Assembly: GCA_036725605.1 (NCBI GenBank)
Contig: DAIMDW010000012.1
Span: forward strand, 62,001 to 126,000
Source: CALBTQ01 sp036725605
GTDB taxonomy: Bacteria > Lernaellota > Lernaellaia > Lernaellales > Lernaellaceae
Direction of reading: 5' to 3'
DNA: 64,000 bases
Below the pieces are notes generated by a model. The model ran no database searches. It had not been told where the DNA came from and saw nothing but the letters and a program-made list of their open reading frames with translations. The position numbers and the translations under genes are program-made. Positions 8,987-18,251 of this stretch are shown piece by piece (position 1 is the stretch's first letter; every line of letters starts with the position of its first letter).

Positions 8987-9197
8987 GATTTTCCCCAACG
9001 GTGTGCCTGCTACTAAATCAAATTGTCCGCCGGCTGTCCACGCAATCGTGCGCCGGCCGCCGGTTAAATGGTTATTATAATGATAGGTCAACGAATCGCT
9101 TGCAATCCTCCGCCAGTTTTTCTACAGTTCGTACGGAACCGATGCGGCAAAGATCCAAATAATATCACCTGATCGTCGACACAAGGAAGGATAACCG

Positions 9198-10637
9198 ATG
9201 AGCGGATTGTGTGGAGTCGTCTCCAAAACGCGCTGTGCGGAACTACTGTACTTCGGCACCGATTACCACTCGCACCTGGGCGACCAACTGGCCGGGATGA
9301 CGATCCTGGGCGACACCTTCCGCCGCAAGATCCATGACATCACGCAAGGTCCGTTCAAATCGCGCTTCCAGGATTTTTATCCGCAGATGGTCGGCGACTT
9401 GGGCATCGGCATCATCAGCGACCGCGACGCGCAGCCGCTGCAGATCCGCTCGCGCTTCGGCACCTACAGCCTGGCGATGACCGGCCTGGTGGAAAACAAA
9501 AACGATCTGGTCGACCTGCTCTTCCATCGCGGCTCGGTGTTCACCGAAACCAGCCGCGGCGAGGTCAACTCGGTCGAGTTGATCGCCAAGGTCATCGAAA
9601 CCGGCAACAGCCTGTTGGACGGCATCGACCGCATCTACGACCTGATTCAGGGCTCGGCCTCGATCCTCATCCTGACCCCGGAAGGCATCTACGCGGCGCG
9701 CGACCGGCTCGGGCGCGACTCGCTGATTCTCGCCGAAAACGATGGCGACTACATCGTGGTCAGTGAAATGCACGCTTTCGCCAACATGGGCTTCCGTCAC
9801 GTGAAAGACCTGGGGCCGGGCGAAATCGTCCTGCTCAAGCGCGAGGGCGGCTACGAGATCCTGCGCCAACCCGGCGAGGTCAAGCAAGTCTGCGCCTTCC
9901 TGTGGATCTACACCGGCTACCCCGCCTCGACGCACGAGGGCATCAGCGTCGAGCGCGTGCGCGAACGCTGCGGCGAATTTCTCGCCAGGCGCGATGACGT
10001 CCAGGCCGACTTCGCCGCCGGCGTGCCCGACTCCGGCACCGGCCACGCGATCGGTTACGCGATGGGCGCGGGCCTGCCCTATCGCCGCGCCTTCATGAAG
10101 TACACGCCCGGCTACGGCCGCAGCTACACGCCGCCCAGCCAGGAGGAGCGCGACCACATCGCCAAAATGAAACTGATCGCCGTGCCCGAGGTGATTCGCG
10201 GCAACCGCATCGTGCTGTGCGAGGATTCGATCGTGCGCGGCACGCAGTTGAAGAACTTCGCCATCCAGAAACTGTGGGAAGCCGGCGCCAAGGAAATTCA
10301 CATGCGCCCCGCCTGTCCGCCCTCGATGTTCCCCTGCAAGTTCGCCCTGTCCACGCGCGCCAAGGAAGAGCTGATCGCGCGGCGGGCGATCAAGGCGCTC
10401 GAAGGCGAGGAGCCGGAAAACCTCGACCGCTACATCGATCAGGATTCGCCGTCGTACCAGCGCATGCTCGATAAAATCGCCGAACTGCTCAACGTCACCA
10501 CGCTGCGCTACCAGCGCATGGAGGATATGATCGCGGCGATCGGCCTGCCCCGCGAACAACTGTGCACCTACTGCTGGACCGGCCAGTCGCTCTCCTACGA
10601 ATACAACCCCCGCCAGCGGGAACTGAGTTTACTGTAA
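9198..10637 (+). CDS. purF: Divergent amidophosphoribosyltransferase (PurF family)
   Basis: First step of purine synthesis: transfers ammonia from glutamine to PRPP. The N-terminal glutaminase (Ntn) nucleophile is Cys5 in MSGLCGVV, so four residues would have to be removed, as in PurF enzymes with a propeptide. The synthase domain has the PRPP loop (LCEDSIVRGTQ) and ADFAAGVPDSGTGHA. Four cysteines match the positions that bind the 4Fe-4S cluster in Bacillus-type PurF (QVCAF, FPCKF, CTYC). Differences from the standard family include CAFLWIYTGYP where most have CSFEYIYFARP, and EDS for DDS. It stands alone, not among pur genes, so it may be a second copy or a specialised paralogue. SD is AAGGAAGG. 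Confidence 0.85.
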   Translation: MSGLCGVVSKTRCAELLYFGTDYHSHLGDQLAGMTILGDTFRRKIHDITQGPFKSRFQDFYPQMVGDLGIGIISDRDAQPLQIRSRFGTYSLAMTGLVENKNDLVDLLFHRGSVFTETSRGEVNSVELIAKVIETGNSLLDGIDRIYDLIQGSASILILTPEGIYAARDRLGRDSLILAENDGDYIVVSEMHAFANMGFRHVKDLGPGEIVLLKREGGYEILRQPGEVKQVCAFLWIYTGYPASTHEGISVERVRERCGEFLARRDDVQADFAAGVPDSGTGHAIGYAMGAGLPYRRAFMKYTPGYGRSYTPPSQEERDHIAKMKLIAVPEVIRGNRIVLCEDSIVRGTQLKNFAIQKLWEAGAKEIHMRPACPPSMFPCKFALSTRAKEELIARRAIKALEGEEPENLDRYIDQDSPSYQRMLDKIAELLNVTTLRYQRMEDMIAAIGLPREQLCTYCWTGQSLSYEYNPRQRELSLL

Positions 10638-10650
10638 GCATCACCGCACA

Positions 10651-10680
10651 AAAAAAGCCCCCGGCATTGCCGGGGGCTTC
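10651..10680 (-). terminator. Terminator of the rpsB-tsf operon
   Basis: Perfect 11-bp stem (AAGCCCCCGGC / GCCGGGGGCTT) with a 3-base loop. On the minus strand it is followed by a T run, so it mainly ends tsf transcription; on the plus strand it could also stop purF. Confidence 0.88.
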
Positions 10681-10703
10681 GCGTTCAGCAATGAACGGGC
10701 GAA

Positions 10704-11555
10704 TTATTCGCCGACGGACATGCGGGCGTAACGGGTCAGTTTGACGCCGTTTTCGCTCAGCACTTTTTCCACCGACGTTTTGCCCTGCGGATCTTTCACG
10801 TACATCTGCTTGAGCAGGCAGTTATCCTGATAGAACTTGTTGAGCTTGCCTTCGGCGATCTTGTCGACGACCTGCTCGGGTTTGCCGGACTGCAGCGCCT
10901 CGGCGCGGTAGATTTCCTTTTCCTTCTCCAGCACCTCGGTCGGCACGTCGGCCGGCTGGAAGTACGCGGGGCGCGCCGCGACGATGTGCATGCCCAGGAA
11001 CTTGCCCAGTTCCGCCACGTCCTTGCCGCCCACCTCGGTGAACTCGACCAGGCCCACCGCGCTCGCGCCGGTGTGCACGTAGTAGCCCAGCAGGTTGGCG
11101 TCGTCGGCGCTCCACAGCAGCACTTTGCCGATTTTGATGCTCTCGCCGATTTTGGCGATCGTGTCGGCGATCGTGTCGCCGATGGTCTTGCTGTCGTCCA
11201 TGGCGAATTTTTCCGCGTTCAGCGCTTCCAGTTCGGTCGTGCCCGTCTGCGCGACGTGCTGCGCGAACTGCTGCGCGGTGGCGGCGAAGTCGTCGTTCTT
11301 GGCCACGAAATCGGTTTCGCAATTGAGCTCAACCAGCGCGACCTTCTTGGCGTCGTCGCTGACGAACACGCCGATCACGCCGGAGCTGGTCGCCCGGTCG
11401 GCGCGCTTGGCGGCCTTGGACAGGCCCTTTTTACGCAGCCATTCGACGGCCTTTTCCATGTCGCCTTCGCTCTCTTTCAGAGCCTTCTTGCAATCCATCA
11501 TGCCTACGCCGGTTTTCTCGCGCAGGTCCATTACCATTTTTGCGGTGATTTCCAT
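10704..11555 (-). CDS. tsf: Translation elongation factor Ts
   Basis: Nucleotide exchange factor that recycles EF-Tu from its GDP form. The 283-aa product has the diagnostic N-terminal UBA-like motif (LREKTGVGMMDCKKAL), the TDFVAKND core motif (ELNCETDFVAKND) and a complete C-terminal dimerisation domain. The start is fixed by AAGGAGTGAACG before ATG. It lies 54 bases downstream of rpsB in the usual rpsB-tsf order and ends at a strong terminator. Confidence 0.98.
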   Translation of the reverse strand: MEITAKMVMDLREKTGVGMMDCKKALKESEGDMEKAVEWLRKKGLSKAAKRADRATSSGVIGVFVSDDAKKVALVELNCETDFVAKNDDFAATAQQFAQHVAQTGTTELEALNAEKFAMDDSKTIGDTIADTIAKIGESIKIGKVLLWSADDANLLGYYVHTGASAVGLVEFTEVGGKDVAELGKFLGMHIVAARPAYFQPADVPTEVLEKEKEIYRAEALQSGKPEQVVDKIAEGKLNKFYQDNCLLKQMYVKDPQGKTSVEKVLSENGVKLTRYARMSVGE

Positions 11556-11609
11556 CGTTCACTCCTTACCCATATATCGCCGGCCGAATCGGCGCCGGCA
11601 ATCCGCTCG

Positions 11610-12497
11610 TTATTCGCCGGCTTCCTCGTCCGCGGCGGCCGCTTCGACTTGCGCTTCCTCGGCCGGAGCGGCTTCCTCGTCGTGACGGCGGGACCGTTTG
11701 ATCTCGATGTCCACGCCCGACGGCGGCGGCGCGTCTTCCTTGAGCTCTTCGAGCTTTTCGCGGACCGGCTTGCGCGCCAGTTCCTCGGCCTTGCTGCGCT
11801 TCTCGCGCATGCGCTCCTCGAACTGCCGCTGGCCTTCGAGCACCGCTTCGGAAATTTCGTGCGCGAAGATGCGGATCGCGCGGATCGCGTCGTCGTTGCT
11901 CGGGATCAGATAATCGATCGGTTCCGGATCGCAGTTGGTGTCGGTGATCGCCACGACCGGGATGCCCAGGCGGTTGGCTTCGTGCACCGCGATGCGCTCC
12001 TTGCGCGGATCGACGATGAACAACACGGACGGCAGCCCGTCCATGTTCTTGATGCCGCCGAGGTTCTTGTCGAGCTTGTACATCTCTTTTTCGAGCTTGA
12101 GGCCTTCCTTCTTGGTCACCAGGCCCCAGTCGCCCTTGATCTTCATCTGTTCCAACCGCTTCAGGCGGTCGACGGAATTTTTCACGGTGACGAAGTTGGT
12201 CAGCGTGCCGCCGAGCCAGCGATTGTTCACGTAGTACATGCCGCAGCGCAGGGATTCTTCGCGGATCGTGTCCGCGGCCTGCTTTTTGGTGCCGACGAAC
12301 AGCACCTTGCCGCCGTTGGCCGACGCCTGCACGACCGCCGCGCGGGCTTTCTTGAACAGATCGACGGTTTTCTGAAGATCGATGATATAGATGCCGTTGC
12401 GCGCGCCGAAGATGTAGGGTTTCATCTTCGGATTCCAACGCTGGGTCTGGTGCCCGAAGTGCACGCCGGCTTCGAGCATCTGCTTCATGGTCAACAT
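11610..12497 (-). CDS. rpsB: Small ribosomal subunit protein uS2
   Basis: 30S subunit protein needed to bring S1 to the ribosome. The 295-aa product begins MLTMKQMLEAGVHFGHQTQ, with FVGTKKQA, NNRWLGGTLTNF and AIRIFAHEI all typical. The tail after about residue 240 is an acidic Ala/Glu-rich extension not needed for the fold. The frame is open 51 codons further upstream, but GGAGG eight bases before ATG at 12497 and family alignment set the start. Confidence 0.98.
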   Translation of the reverse strand: MLTMKQMLEAGVHFGHQTQRWNPKMKPYIFGARNGIYIIDLQKTVDLFKKARAAVVQASANGGKVLFVGTKKQAADTIREESLRCGMYYVNNRWLGGTLTNFVTVKNSVDRLKRLEQMKIKGDWGLVTKKEGLKLEKEMYKLDKNLGGIKNMDGLPSVLFIVDPRKERIAVHEANRLGIPVVAITDTNCDPEPIDYLIPSNDDAIRAIRIFAHEISEAVLEGQRQFEERMREKRSKAEELARKPVREKLEELKEDAPPPSGVDIEIKRSRRHDEEAAPAEEAQVEAAAADEEAGE

Positions 12498-12737
12498 TCG
12501 ATTTTCCTCCGGTTGACGTCGCCGCCGGTCGTCATTCCCCGCCAGGACCGTCAGCGGGCGCGCTCTTTCGTCCCAGAACGCGTTGCCTCGCGGCAGTGTC
12601 ACCGCGAACCCGCCTTCGGCACCGCCCGCGTGGGTCGGACCGTCGGCCAAAATTGGTTAAAAGGTTAAATACCAAGCCTTCCAAAAAGGCCCGAAGCTAT
12701 TACCATGGCCGGAGTTGGAATACAACCCCCCCAAAAA
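12498..12737 (-). other. rpsB leader region and gap after gspE
   Basis: About 240 bases between the gspE stop and rpsB. The open frame that continues upstream from rpsB has no SD and is not supported as coding. The stretch probably carries the rpsB promoter and a long 5' leader, which in many bacteria binds S2; I cannot define a conserved leader structure by eye. Weak promoter-like TTGGAA and TTTAAC boxes lie near 12.67 kb on the minus strand. Confidence 0.35.
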
Positions 12738-14441
12738 CTAGGCGAAATCCTCCTGGGTGACGCGCAAAACCTCTTCGATCGAGGTGATGCCTTCGCGCAC
12801 CTTGCTCGCGCCGTCGAAACGCAGGGTTTCCATGCCCTGCTCGATCGCCTTGCGCTTGATCGTCGTCGAGTCGACGTTCTGCAGCACCATGGCGCGGATT
12901 TCGTCCGAAACCATCAAAATCTCATAGATCGCCGTACGGCCGGTGAATCCGGTGTTGAGGCAACTGTTGCAGCCCACCGCCCGGTACGCCTGCTTGCCGT
13001 CCAGGTCGGCCGGTTTGAGATTGATCTTTTGCAGTTCTTCGTCCGACGGCTCGTAGGCCTGCTTGCACTCGTTGCACAGCACGCGCACCAGGCGCTGCGC
13101 CAGGATGCCCACCAGCGAACTGGAAACCAGGAACGGCTCGACGCCCATGTCCACCAGACGGGTCAGCGCGCTGGCCGAGTCGTTGGTGTGCAGCGTCGAG
13201 AAGACCAGGTGGCCGGTGAGCGACGCCTGGATGGCGATTTCCGCCGTTTCCAGGTCGCGGATTTCGCCGACGAGAATGATGTCCGGGTCCTGACGCAAAA
13301 AGCTGCGCAGCCCGGAGGCGAAGGTCAGCTCGATCTTCGGATTGACCTGCATCTGGCCGATGCCCTTGATCTGATACTCGATCGGGTCTTCGACGGTCAG
13401 GATGTTCACGTCCGGCGTGTTGCGCTCGACCAGCGAGGCGTACAGCGTGGTCGTTTTACCCGAACCGGTCGGGCCGGTGACCAGCAAAATGCCGTGCGGA
13501 CGATTGATCAGGTTCTTGAGCACTTTCAGCTTGTAGCCGCCCAGGCCCAGTTGCTCCAGGTCGAGGCGAACCGACGATTTGTCCAGCAAACGCATGACCA
13601 CCCGCTCGCCGTGCGAGGTCGGGATGATGCTGGTGCGGATGTCGATGTCCTTGCCGGCGATCTTGATGCGGATGCGGCCGTCCTGCGGCAGACGCTTTTC
13701 GGCGATGTTCAGGCTGGCCATGATCTTCACGCGGCTGGCGATCGAGTTCTGAAACCGCTTGGGCGGACGCATGATCTCGTAGAGCACGCCGTCGATGCGG
13801 AAGCGGATGATCAGTTCGGTTTCGAACGGCTCGATGTGAATGTCGCTGGCCCGCTCCTTCACCGCGCGAAACAGCAGGTGGTTGACCAGGCGGATGATCG
13901 GCGCTTCCTCGTCCTCGACGTCCAGCAGGTCGGGCGCTTCCTCGTAGATTTCGCCGTACCCGTCGGTGTCTTCCAGGTCGCTCATCACCTCGTCGGTGGT
14001 GTCGCCGATTTTATCGTAGGTCAGGTTGATCGCGTCGAAGATCGCGCCGGCCGGGGCCACGACCGGATCGATTTCGTGTCCGAGGTAGATGGTCAGGTCG
14101 TCCAGCGTGCGGTAGTCGAGCGGATCGGCGCAGGCGCAAACGATCTGCCCCGTGTCCTCGATCCGCTGCAGCGGAATCACCAGCCGCCGTTTGGCGTAGG
14201 CGATCGGCAGCCTGGTCACCAGGCTGACGTCGACCTCTTCGGTGGCGATGGACTCGCGGAAGGGCAAACCCAACTGCTGCGCCAGCGCCTGCAACACCTG
14301 CGCATCGGTGACCAGCTTCATTTTGATCAGCAGTTCGCCGATCCTGCCGCCTTTTTCCCGCTGCGCCTCCAAGGCCTGGTCGACCTGCTCGGCCGTCACC
14401 AGGCCCATGTCGACCAGAATCTCTCCCAGACGTTTGCGCAT
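12738..14441 (-). CDS. gspE: Type II secretion ATPase GspE (PilB/GspE family)
   Basis: Cytoplasmic hexameric ATPase that drives pseudopilus assembly for type II secretion. 567 aa. An N1E/MshEN-type domain occupies about residues 1-150, then the ATPase core with Walker A GPTGSGKTTT (about 323-332), an Asp box (LTVEDPIEYQ), Walker B DPDIILVGEIRD (about 386-397), a His box (FSTLHTND) and the tetracysteine zinc site (CNEC at 456-459, CNSC at 491-494). It begins three bases after the gspD stop; its SD (GGAGG) lies inside gspD. The next gene on the strand is rpsB, so gspF and the pseudopilins must be elsewhere. Confidence 0.95.
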   Translation of the reverse strand: MRKRLGEILVDMGLVTAEQVDQALEAQREKGGRIGELLIKMKLVTDAQVLQALAQQLGLPFRESIATEEVDVSLVTRLPIAYAKRRLVIPLQRIEDTGQIVCACADPLDYRTLDDLTIYLGHEIDPVVAPAGAIFDAINLTYDKIGDTTDEVMSDLEDTDGYGEIYEEAPDLLDVEDEEAPIIRLVNHLLFRAVKERASDIHIEPFETELIIRFRIDGVLYEIMRPPKRFQNSIASRVKIMASLNIAEKRLPQDGRIRIKIAGKDIDIRTSIIPTSHGERVVMRLLDKSSVRLDLEQLGLGGYKLKVLKNLINRPHGILLVTGPTGSGKTTTLYASLVERNTPDVNILTVEDPIEYQIKGIGQMQVNPKIELTFASGLRSFLRQDPDIILVGEIRDLETAEIAIQASLTGHLVFSTLHTNDSASALTRLVDMGVEPFLVSSSLVGILAQRLVRVLCNECKQAYEPSDEELQKINLKPADLDGKQAYRAVGCNSCLNTGFTGRTAIYEILMVSDEIRAMVLQNVDSTTIKRKAIEQGMETLRFDGASKVREGITSIEEVLRVTQEDFA

Positions 14442-14444
14442 CGG

Positions 14445-16988
14445 TTATTCGCCTCCGCCGGGCGCGAAATCGCCGTCATCGGCCACCGGCTCCTCGGCCG
14501 GTTCTTCCTCCGCCGCCGGCTCCTCGATCAGCGGAGCTTCGTCCTCGCCGGCTCCCGCGCCGGTTTCGTCATCGGCGGGCGGTTCGCTCGTCCGGCCGCT
14601 TTGCTCGCCCTGGCGGGCCAACGGGTCGGTCTCGATGGCGTTGGGATCCTCGCGACGGAACACGCGATCCTGCGGCGTCATGGTCTGTTCCTCGGGCTGT
14701 TCGTTGCGCCGTTCGAGGCGGTTCTGCTCGCGGAACTGCTGCAGGCGGAAGTTCGCCCGGCGCGTCACTTCTTCCAGGTCGCCCGTATCTTTAATGATGT
14801 AAGGCGTGATGAAGAACAACAGGTTGGTTTTCTCCACCTTCTTTTTGCTGGTCTTGAACAGGTAACCCAACAGCGGGATGTCGCCGAGCACCGGCACCTT
14901 CGCTTCGGTGTAGGTCACGTTGTCCTGCATCAGGCCGCCGATGACCACCGTCTGACGGCTCTTGACCACGACCACCGTGTCGGCGCTGCGCTTGGCGGTG
15001 GTGATGCCCACGTCCGACGCCGACAGGCCCGATGGGCTGTCGGTGACCGACGAACTTTCCTGGTAAATGGTCAGGCGCACCATGTCCGACTCGTTGATCG
15101 AGGGCGTGATGCGCAACGTGATGCCCACGTCCTTGCGTTCGATGGTCGTCGTCGGATTGTTGAAGTTCTGCGAGAAGATCTGCCCGGTGATGAACGGCAC
15201 GTTGTTGGCGATGACGATTTCCGCGTCCTCGTTGTCGGTGGTCAGGATGTGCGGCGTCGCCAGAATGTTCACGTCGCGGTCGGACTGCATGGCGCGGAAC
15301 AACGCGCCGATGTTGGGGAACGTTTCGCCGGCGTAGGTCAGCGTGCCGTCGGCCGCGCCGATCGCGAAGCCGGTGATGCCCAGCGGGTTGGCCGCCGCCT
15401 GCTGAATGCCGCCGTAGTTCGATCCGCCGATGACCTGCACGCCCTCTTCGCCGGCGTCGTTGGTCGACCGGAATTCAAAACCCAAGTCCAATCCGCGTTC
15501 GACGGTCAGCTCGGCGATCATCACTTCGACGAACACCTGCGGCCGCGGAATGTCGAGCTTGGCGATGACCTCGCGCAGAATCTGGAAGTCGCGGTTCGAG
15601 GCGATGATCACCAGGCTGTTGGTCGCCGGGTCGGAGGTGATGCGCACCGCGCCGTCGAAATCGGCCAGGAAGCGGCCGGTGGTCTGCGTGATGCCGCGTC
15701 GCGGATTGCCCGCCGTGCCGCCCGTCGAGCCCAGGCCGGTTCGGCTGCTCAGGCCGCTGGTCGAGCCGCCGAAACGGCTGCCGAAGGCGCTGGCCACGTT
15801 GCCCGCCCGCGAGGACGATAAGCGGCTGGAGCGCGCCGACGTTGCGCTGGTGCGCGAGCTGCCGACGCCGCCGCCGGAGCCGGCCAGGTCGGCCAGTACG
15901 CCGGCCAGTTCCTCGGCATCGGCGTTTTCGCAGTACACCACGTGGATCTTGCCTTCGCCGCCGGGTAGCGGCGCGTCAAGCTTGGCGACCACATCGCGTA
16001 CGCGCTTGATCACCAGTTTGTTGGCTTTGACCACCAGACTGTTGGTGCGCGTATCGGGGATGATTTTCAGTTCGCCGCCGGCGGCGATCGACTGGCTGAA
16101 CGACGAAGTGCTGCCCAACCGGGCCGCCGCTCGCGCACCGCCGCGCCGGGAGGCCAACCGCTGACGCAACTGGCTCATCTGCGCCTGCCGCGAGGACATC
16201 GCGCTGGTGGAGCTGGCTTCCTGTTCGAACAATTGCATGACCACGTCGGCCAGCACGTCGGCCGCGGCGTATTCGATGGGAATGACGTCGATCATCTGCT
16301 CCGCGCCTTCCACGTCGAGCTTCTGCAGGATGCGGATGATGCGGTTGATGTTGGCCGCCGAGTCCATGATGATCAGCATGTTCGCCGGTCCGTAGGCGAA
16401 CAGATTGCCTTCGCCGCTGACCAGCGAGCGGAAGGAATTGGCGATTTCCACCGCGTCCAGGTTCTGCAGCGGAATCAACTGCGTGATGTAGCGCTCGTTG
16501 CTGCGCGTCATGGTCGAGCCGGTCAGCGTGGGCACCGGGCTGGACTGCGCGTCGGAGCGTTTGACGATCTTGATCACTTCGCCGACCTGCACCGTGGTCA
16601 GGCCGTTGAGGTTGAGCACCGATTCGAAAATGTCGTAGGCCGCCTCGGGCGTCATGCAGTGATCGGGCGCGATGATGCTGATCGTCCCGGAGATCGACTT
16701 GTCCAGCAGCAACGACTTGTTGAGCTTCTTGGCGATCATCTTGACCACCAGACGCACGTCCATATCCTCGACGAAATCCAACGACACCAGGCCCGCCGGA
16801 CATTCTTTCGCCGGAGCCGCGGCCGGCTCGTCCAACTCGACTTCCGTCGTTTCCTCTTCGTTCTGGTCGTCCTCGTTTTCGTCCTGCGCGTAGGCGTTTT
16901 GCGTCGACCACAGTCCCGCGGTCGACAGCGTCAGGCCGATAATCATGAAGCCGATCAATAGCCGCCGAAGCGATCTCCCAAGTGCCAT
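14445..16988 (-). CDS. gspD: Type II secretion outer-membrane secretin GspD
   Basis: Forms the outer-membrane channel. 847 aa: signal peptide ending near NAYAQ, an acidic linker, the N0 domain (LDFVEDMDVRLVVKMI), three KH-like N domains, then the secretin domain with VEVMIAELTVERGLDLGF, VPFITGQ, VGITLRITPSI and VVIGGLMQDN ... VPVLGDIPLLGYLF, the standard signature. An unusually long Ser/Gly/Arg-rich loop sits in the third N domain (around residues 390-450), and the C-terminal tail of about 100 residues is acidic (Glu/Ala/Pro). ATG at 16988 has GGGAGAGA upstream; the open frame before it lacks a signal sequence start. Confidence 0.95.
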   Translation of the reverse strand: MALGRSLRRLLIGFMIIGLTLSTAGLWSTQNAYAQDENEDDQNEEETTEVELDEPAAAPAKECPAGLVSLDFVEDMDVRLVVKMIAKKLNKSLLLDKSISGTISIIAPDHCMTPEAAYDIFESVLNLNGLTTVQVGEVIKIVKRSDAQSSPVPTLTGSTMTRSNERYITQLIPLQNLDAVEIANSFRSLVSGEGNLFAYGPANMLIIMDSAANINRIIRILQKLDVEGAEQMIDVIPIEYAAADVLADVVMQLFEQEASSTSAMSSRQAQMSQLRQRLASRRGGARAAARLGSTSSFSQSIAAGGELKIIPDTRTNSLVVKANKLVIKRVRDVVAKLDAPLPGGEGKIHVVYCENADAEELAGVLADLAGSGGGVGSSRTSATSARSSRLSSSRAGNVASAFGSRFGGSTSGLSSRTGLGSTGGTAGNPRRGITQTTGRFLADFDGAVRITSDPATNSLVIIASNRDFQILREVIAKLDIPRPQVFVEVMIAELTVERGLDLGFEFRSTNDAGEEGVQVIGGSNYGGIQQAAANPLGITGFAIGAADGTLTYAGETFPNIGALFRAMQSDRDVNILATPHILTTDNEDAEIVIANNVPFITGQIFSQNFNNPTTTIERKDVGITLRITPSINESDMVRLTIYQESSSVTDSPSGLSASDVGITTAKRSADTVVVVKSRQTVVIGGLMQDNVTYTEAKVPVLGDIPLLGYLFKTSKKKVEKTNLLFFITPYIIKDTGDLEEVTRRANFRLQQFREQNRLERRNEQPEEQTMTPQDRVFRREDPNAIETDPLARQGEQSGRTSEPPADDETGAGAGEDEAPLIEEPAAEEEPAEEPVADDGDFAPGGGE

Positions 16989-17039
16989 GCTCTCTCCCAG
17001 TTTACCGCTGCACCGCGCCCGCAAAGCGCGGAGGAATGT

Positions 17040-17927
17040 TCATCGCACGTTGTAGTTCAAGGTGGTGCGTTGTCCGCCGCGCGTCAGATCGATGCTGATG
17101 TTCTTGGCCGAACGCAATTCCTGGAACAAACGCAGACCGTCTTCCGGTCCCTTGATTTCCACGCTGTTGAGGCGATGGATGATATCCCCGTTCTTCAGCC
17201 CGATCTTTTGGTACAGGCTGTTTTTCTTGATGCGAAAGACTTTGAAGCCGTTGATGTTGCCGTTTTCGATCGACGGCACGATGCGCGCGCCGCGCATCAG
17301 GCTGCCCATGTTCTCGAAGGCTTCGTCGATCAGCCCGCGGTCGATTTCGAATTCGCCGTCGGCCAGCTTCTTGATGCCCTCGGCGATCGCCTCGGCCGTG
17401 CCCTTCTTCGACCAACGCGACGCCAGACCGGCCATCGACGGCATCGGCGTATCCGGCATGCGGATCACCTTGCGCTGATCGTTGTGCATCAGCTCGACGA
17501 TCCGCGGCTGAATGGAAATCACCTGCGCCACCTGCTTGCCGATCCACTCGCCCACTTCGTACACGCCGGTAAAGCCGTCCGAACGCGTGCGGATGATCGC
17601 CATGCTGTCGAGTTCGCCGCCGGCCAGCGTGCCCAGCAATTCGAAATCCTCGGCCGCGATCAGCGCGCTTTGGTTCTTGCTGAAGCCGCCCTGCATGTTC
17701 ACCGTTTCCGAGTTGAACAGGCTGCGCTTGACGACGACCTCGTAACTGTCCAGCGAGGTGAACGCCGAAGTGGAGCCGGAAACCTGCACCAGATCGACGG
17801 TCGGTTGTTGCGTCAGACGGCCGCGAATGCCGATCGATACGGCGTTGGCCGACAAGAAGGCCACCAGCGCCACGGCCAGAATCCGGACGACCACGAAGTA
17901 TTTCTTAACCAGATCCAGGTAGTACAT
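17040..17927 (-). CDS. gspC: Type II secretion inner-membrane protein GspC
   Basis: Links the inner-membrane platform to the secretin. 295 aa: a short cytoplasmic N-terminus, one membrane helix (about 14-35), an HR domain (SLDSYEVVVKRSLFN through FELLGTLAGG...MAIIRT) and a C-terminal PDZ domain (LYQKIGLKNGDIIHRLNSVEI). Such PDZ domains take part in substrate choice. It is the first gene of gspC-gspD-gspE, with GAGGA upstream of the ATG and a plausible promoter about 55 bases before it. Confidence 0.92.
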   Translation of the reverse strand: MYYLDLVKKYFVVVRILAVALVAFLSANAVSIGIRGRLTQQPTVDLVQVSGSTSAFTSLDSYEVVVKRSLFNSETVNMQGGFSKNQSALIAAEDFELLGTLAGGELDSMAIIRTRSDGFTGVYEVGEWIGKQVAQVISIQPRIVELMHNDQRKVIRMPDTPMPSMAGLASRWSKKGTAEAIAEGIKKLADGEFEIDRGLIDEAFENMGSLMRGARIVPSIENGNINGFKVFRIKKNSLYQKIGLKNGDIIHRLNSVEIKGPEDGLRLFQELRSAKNISIDLTRGGQRTTLNYNVR

Positions 17928-17980
17928 TATGAATCCTCAGGATGCACTCACCCTGTAGTCCTTACTTGAAAAACCGCCGA

Positions 17981-18009
17981 ACAATACCAAGATGCCGCCG
18001 CATTTGCAA
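17981..18009 (-). promoter_or_regulatory. Candidate promoter of gspCDE
   Basis: On the minus strand TTGCAA, 17 bases, TATTGT (4 of 6 matches in each box). It sits 54 bases before the gspC start codon. Confidence 0.45.
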
Positions 18010-18195
18010 GCATTTCGGGTTTATACCGGGCGCACGATTCTCCCACGTTCGCCTCAGCTTGGACACCCCCATCCCGCGCGGGTTCAAAGCGGCGATCATT
18101 TGGGCGCCTTCCGCGCCATCTAGCCGCGGTCACATTGGGAGAATCAATATGAAATACGGTATTATTTCAAGCGTTTGTCGATCACCGCCTACGGC
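18010..18195. other. Non-coding part of the gspC / oadG divergent region
   Basis: Together with the two flanking promoters this fills about 320 bases between the divergent genes. No gene, tRNA or clear repeat is seen. Confidence 0.4.
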
Positions 18196-18224
18196 TTGTC
18201 ATCATGACGCGACCCCTTTATAGT
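18196..18224 (+). promoter_or_regulatory. Promoter of the decarboxylase subunit operon
   Basis: TTGTCA (18196-18201), a 17-base spacer and TATAGT (18219-18224), 27 bases before the ATG of the OadG-like gene. Confidence 0.65.
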
Positions 18225-18251
18225 ACGCCAGACAATTCACGGGGTGTAATC

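Noticed and set aside
12705..15821. 1038-codon plus-strand frame across gspE and gspD
   Set aside because: Shadow of two recognised genes; composition (Arg/Asp/His-rich) is typical of antisense frames in GC-rich DNA.
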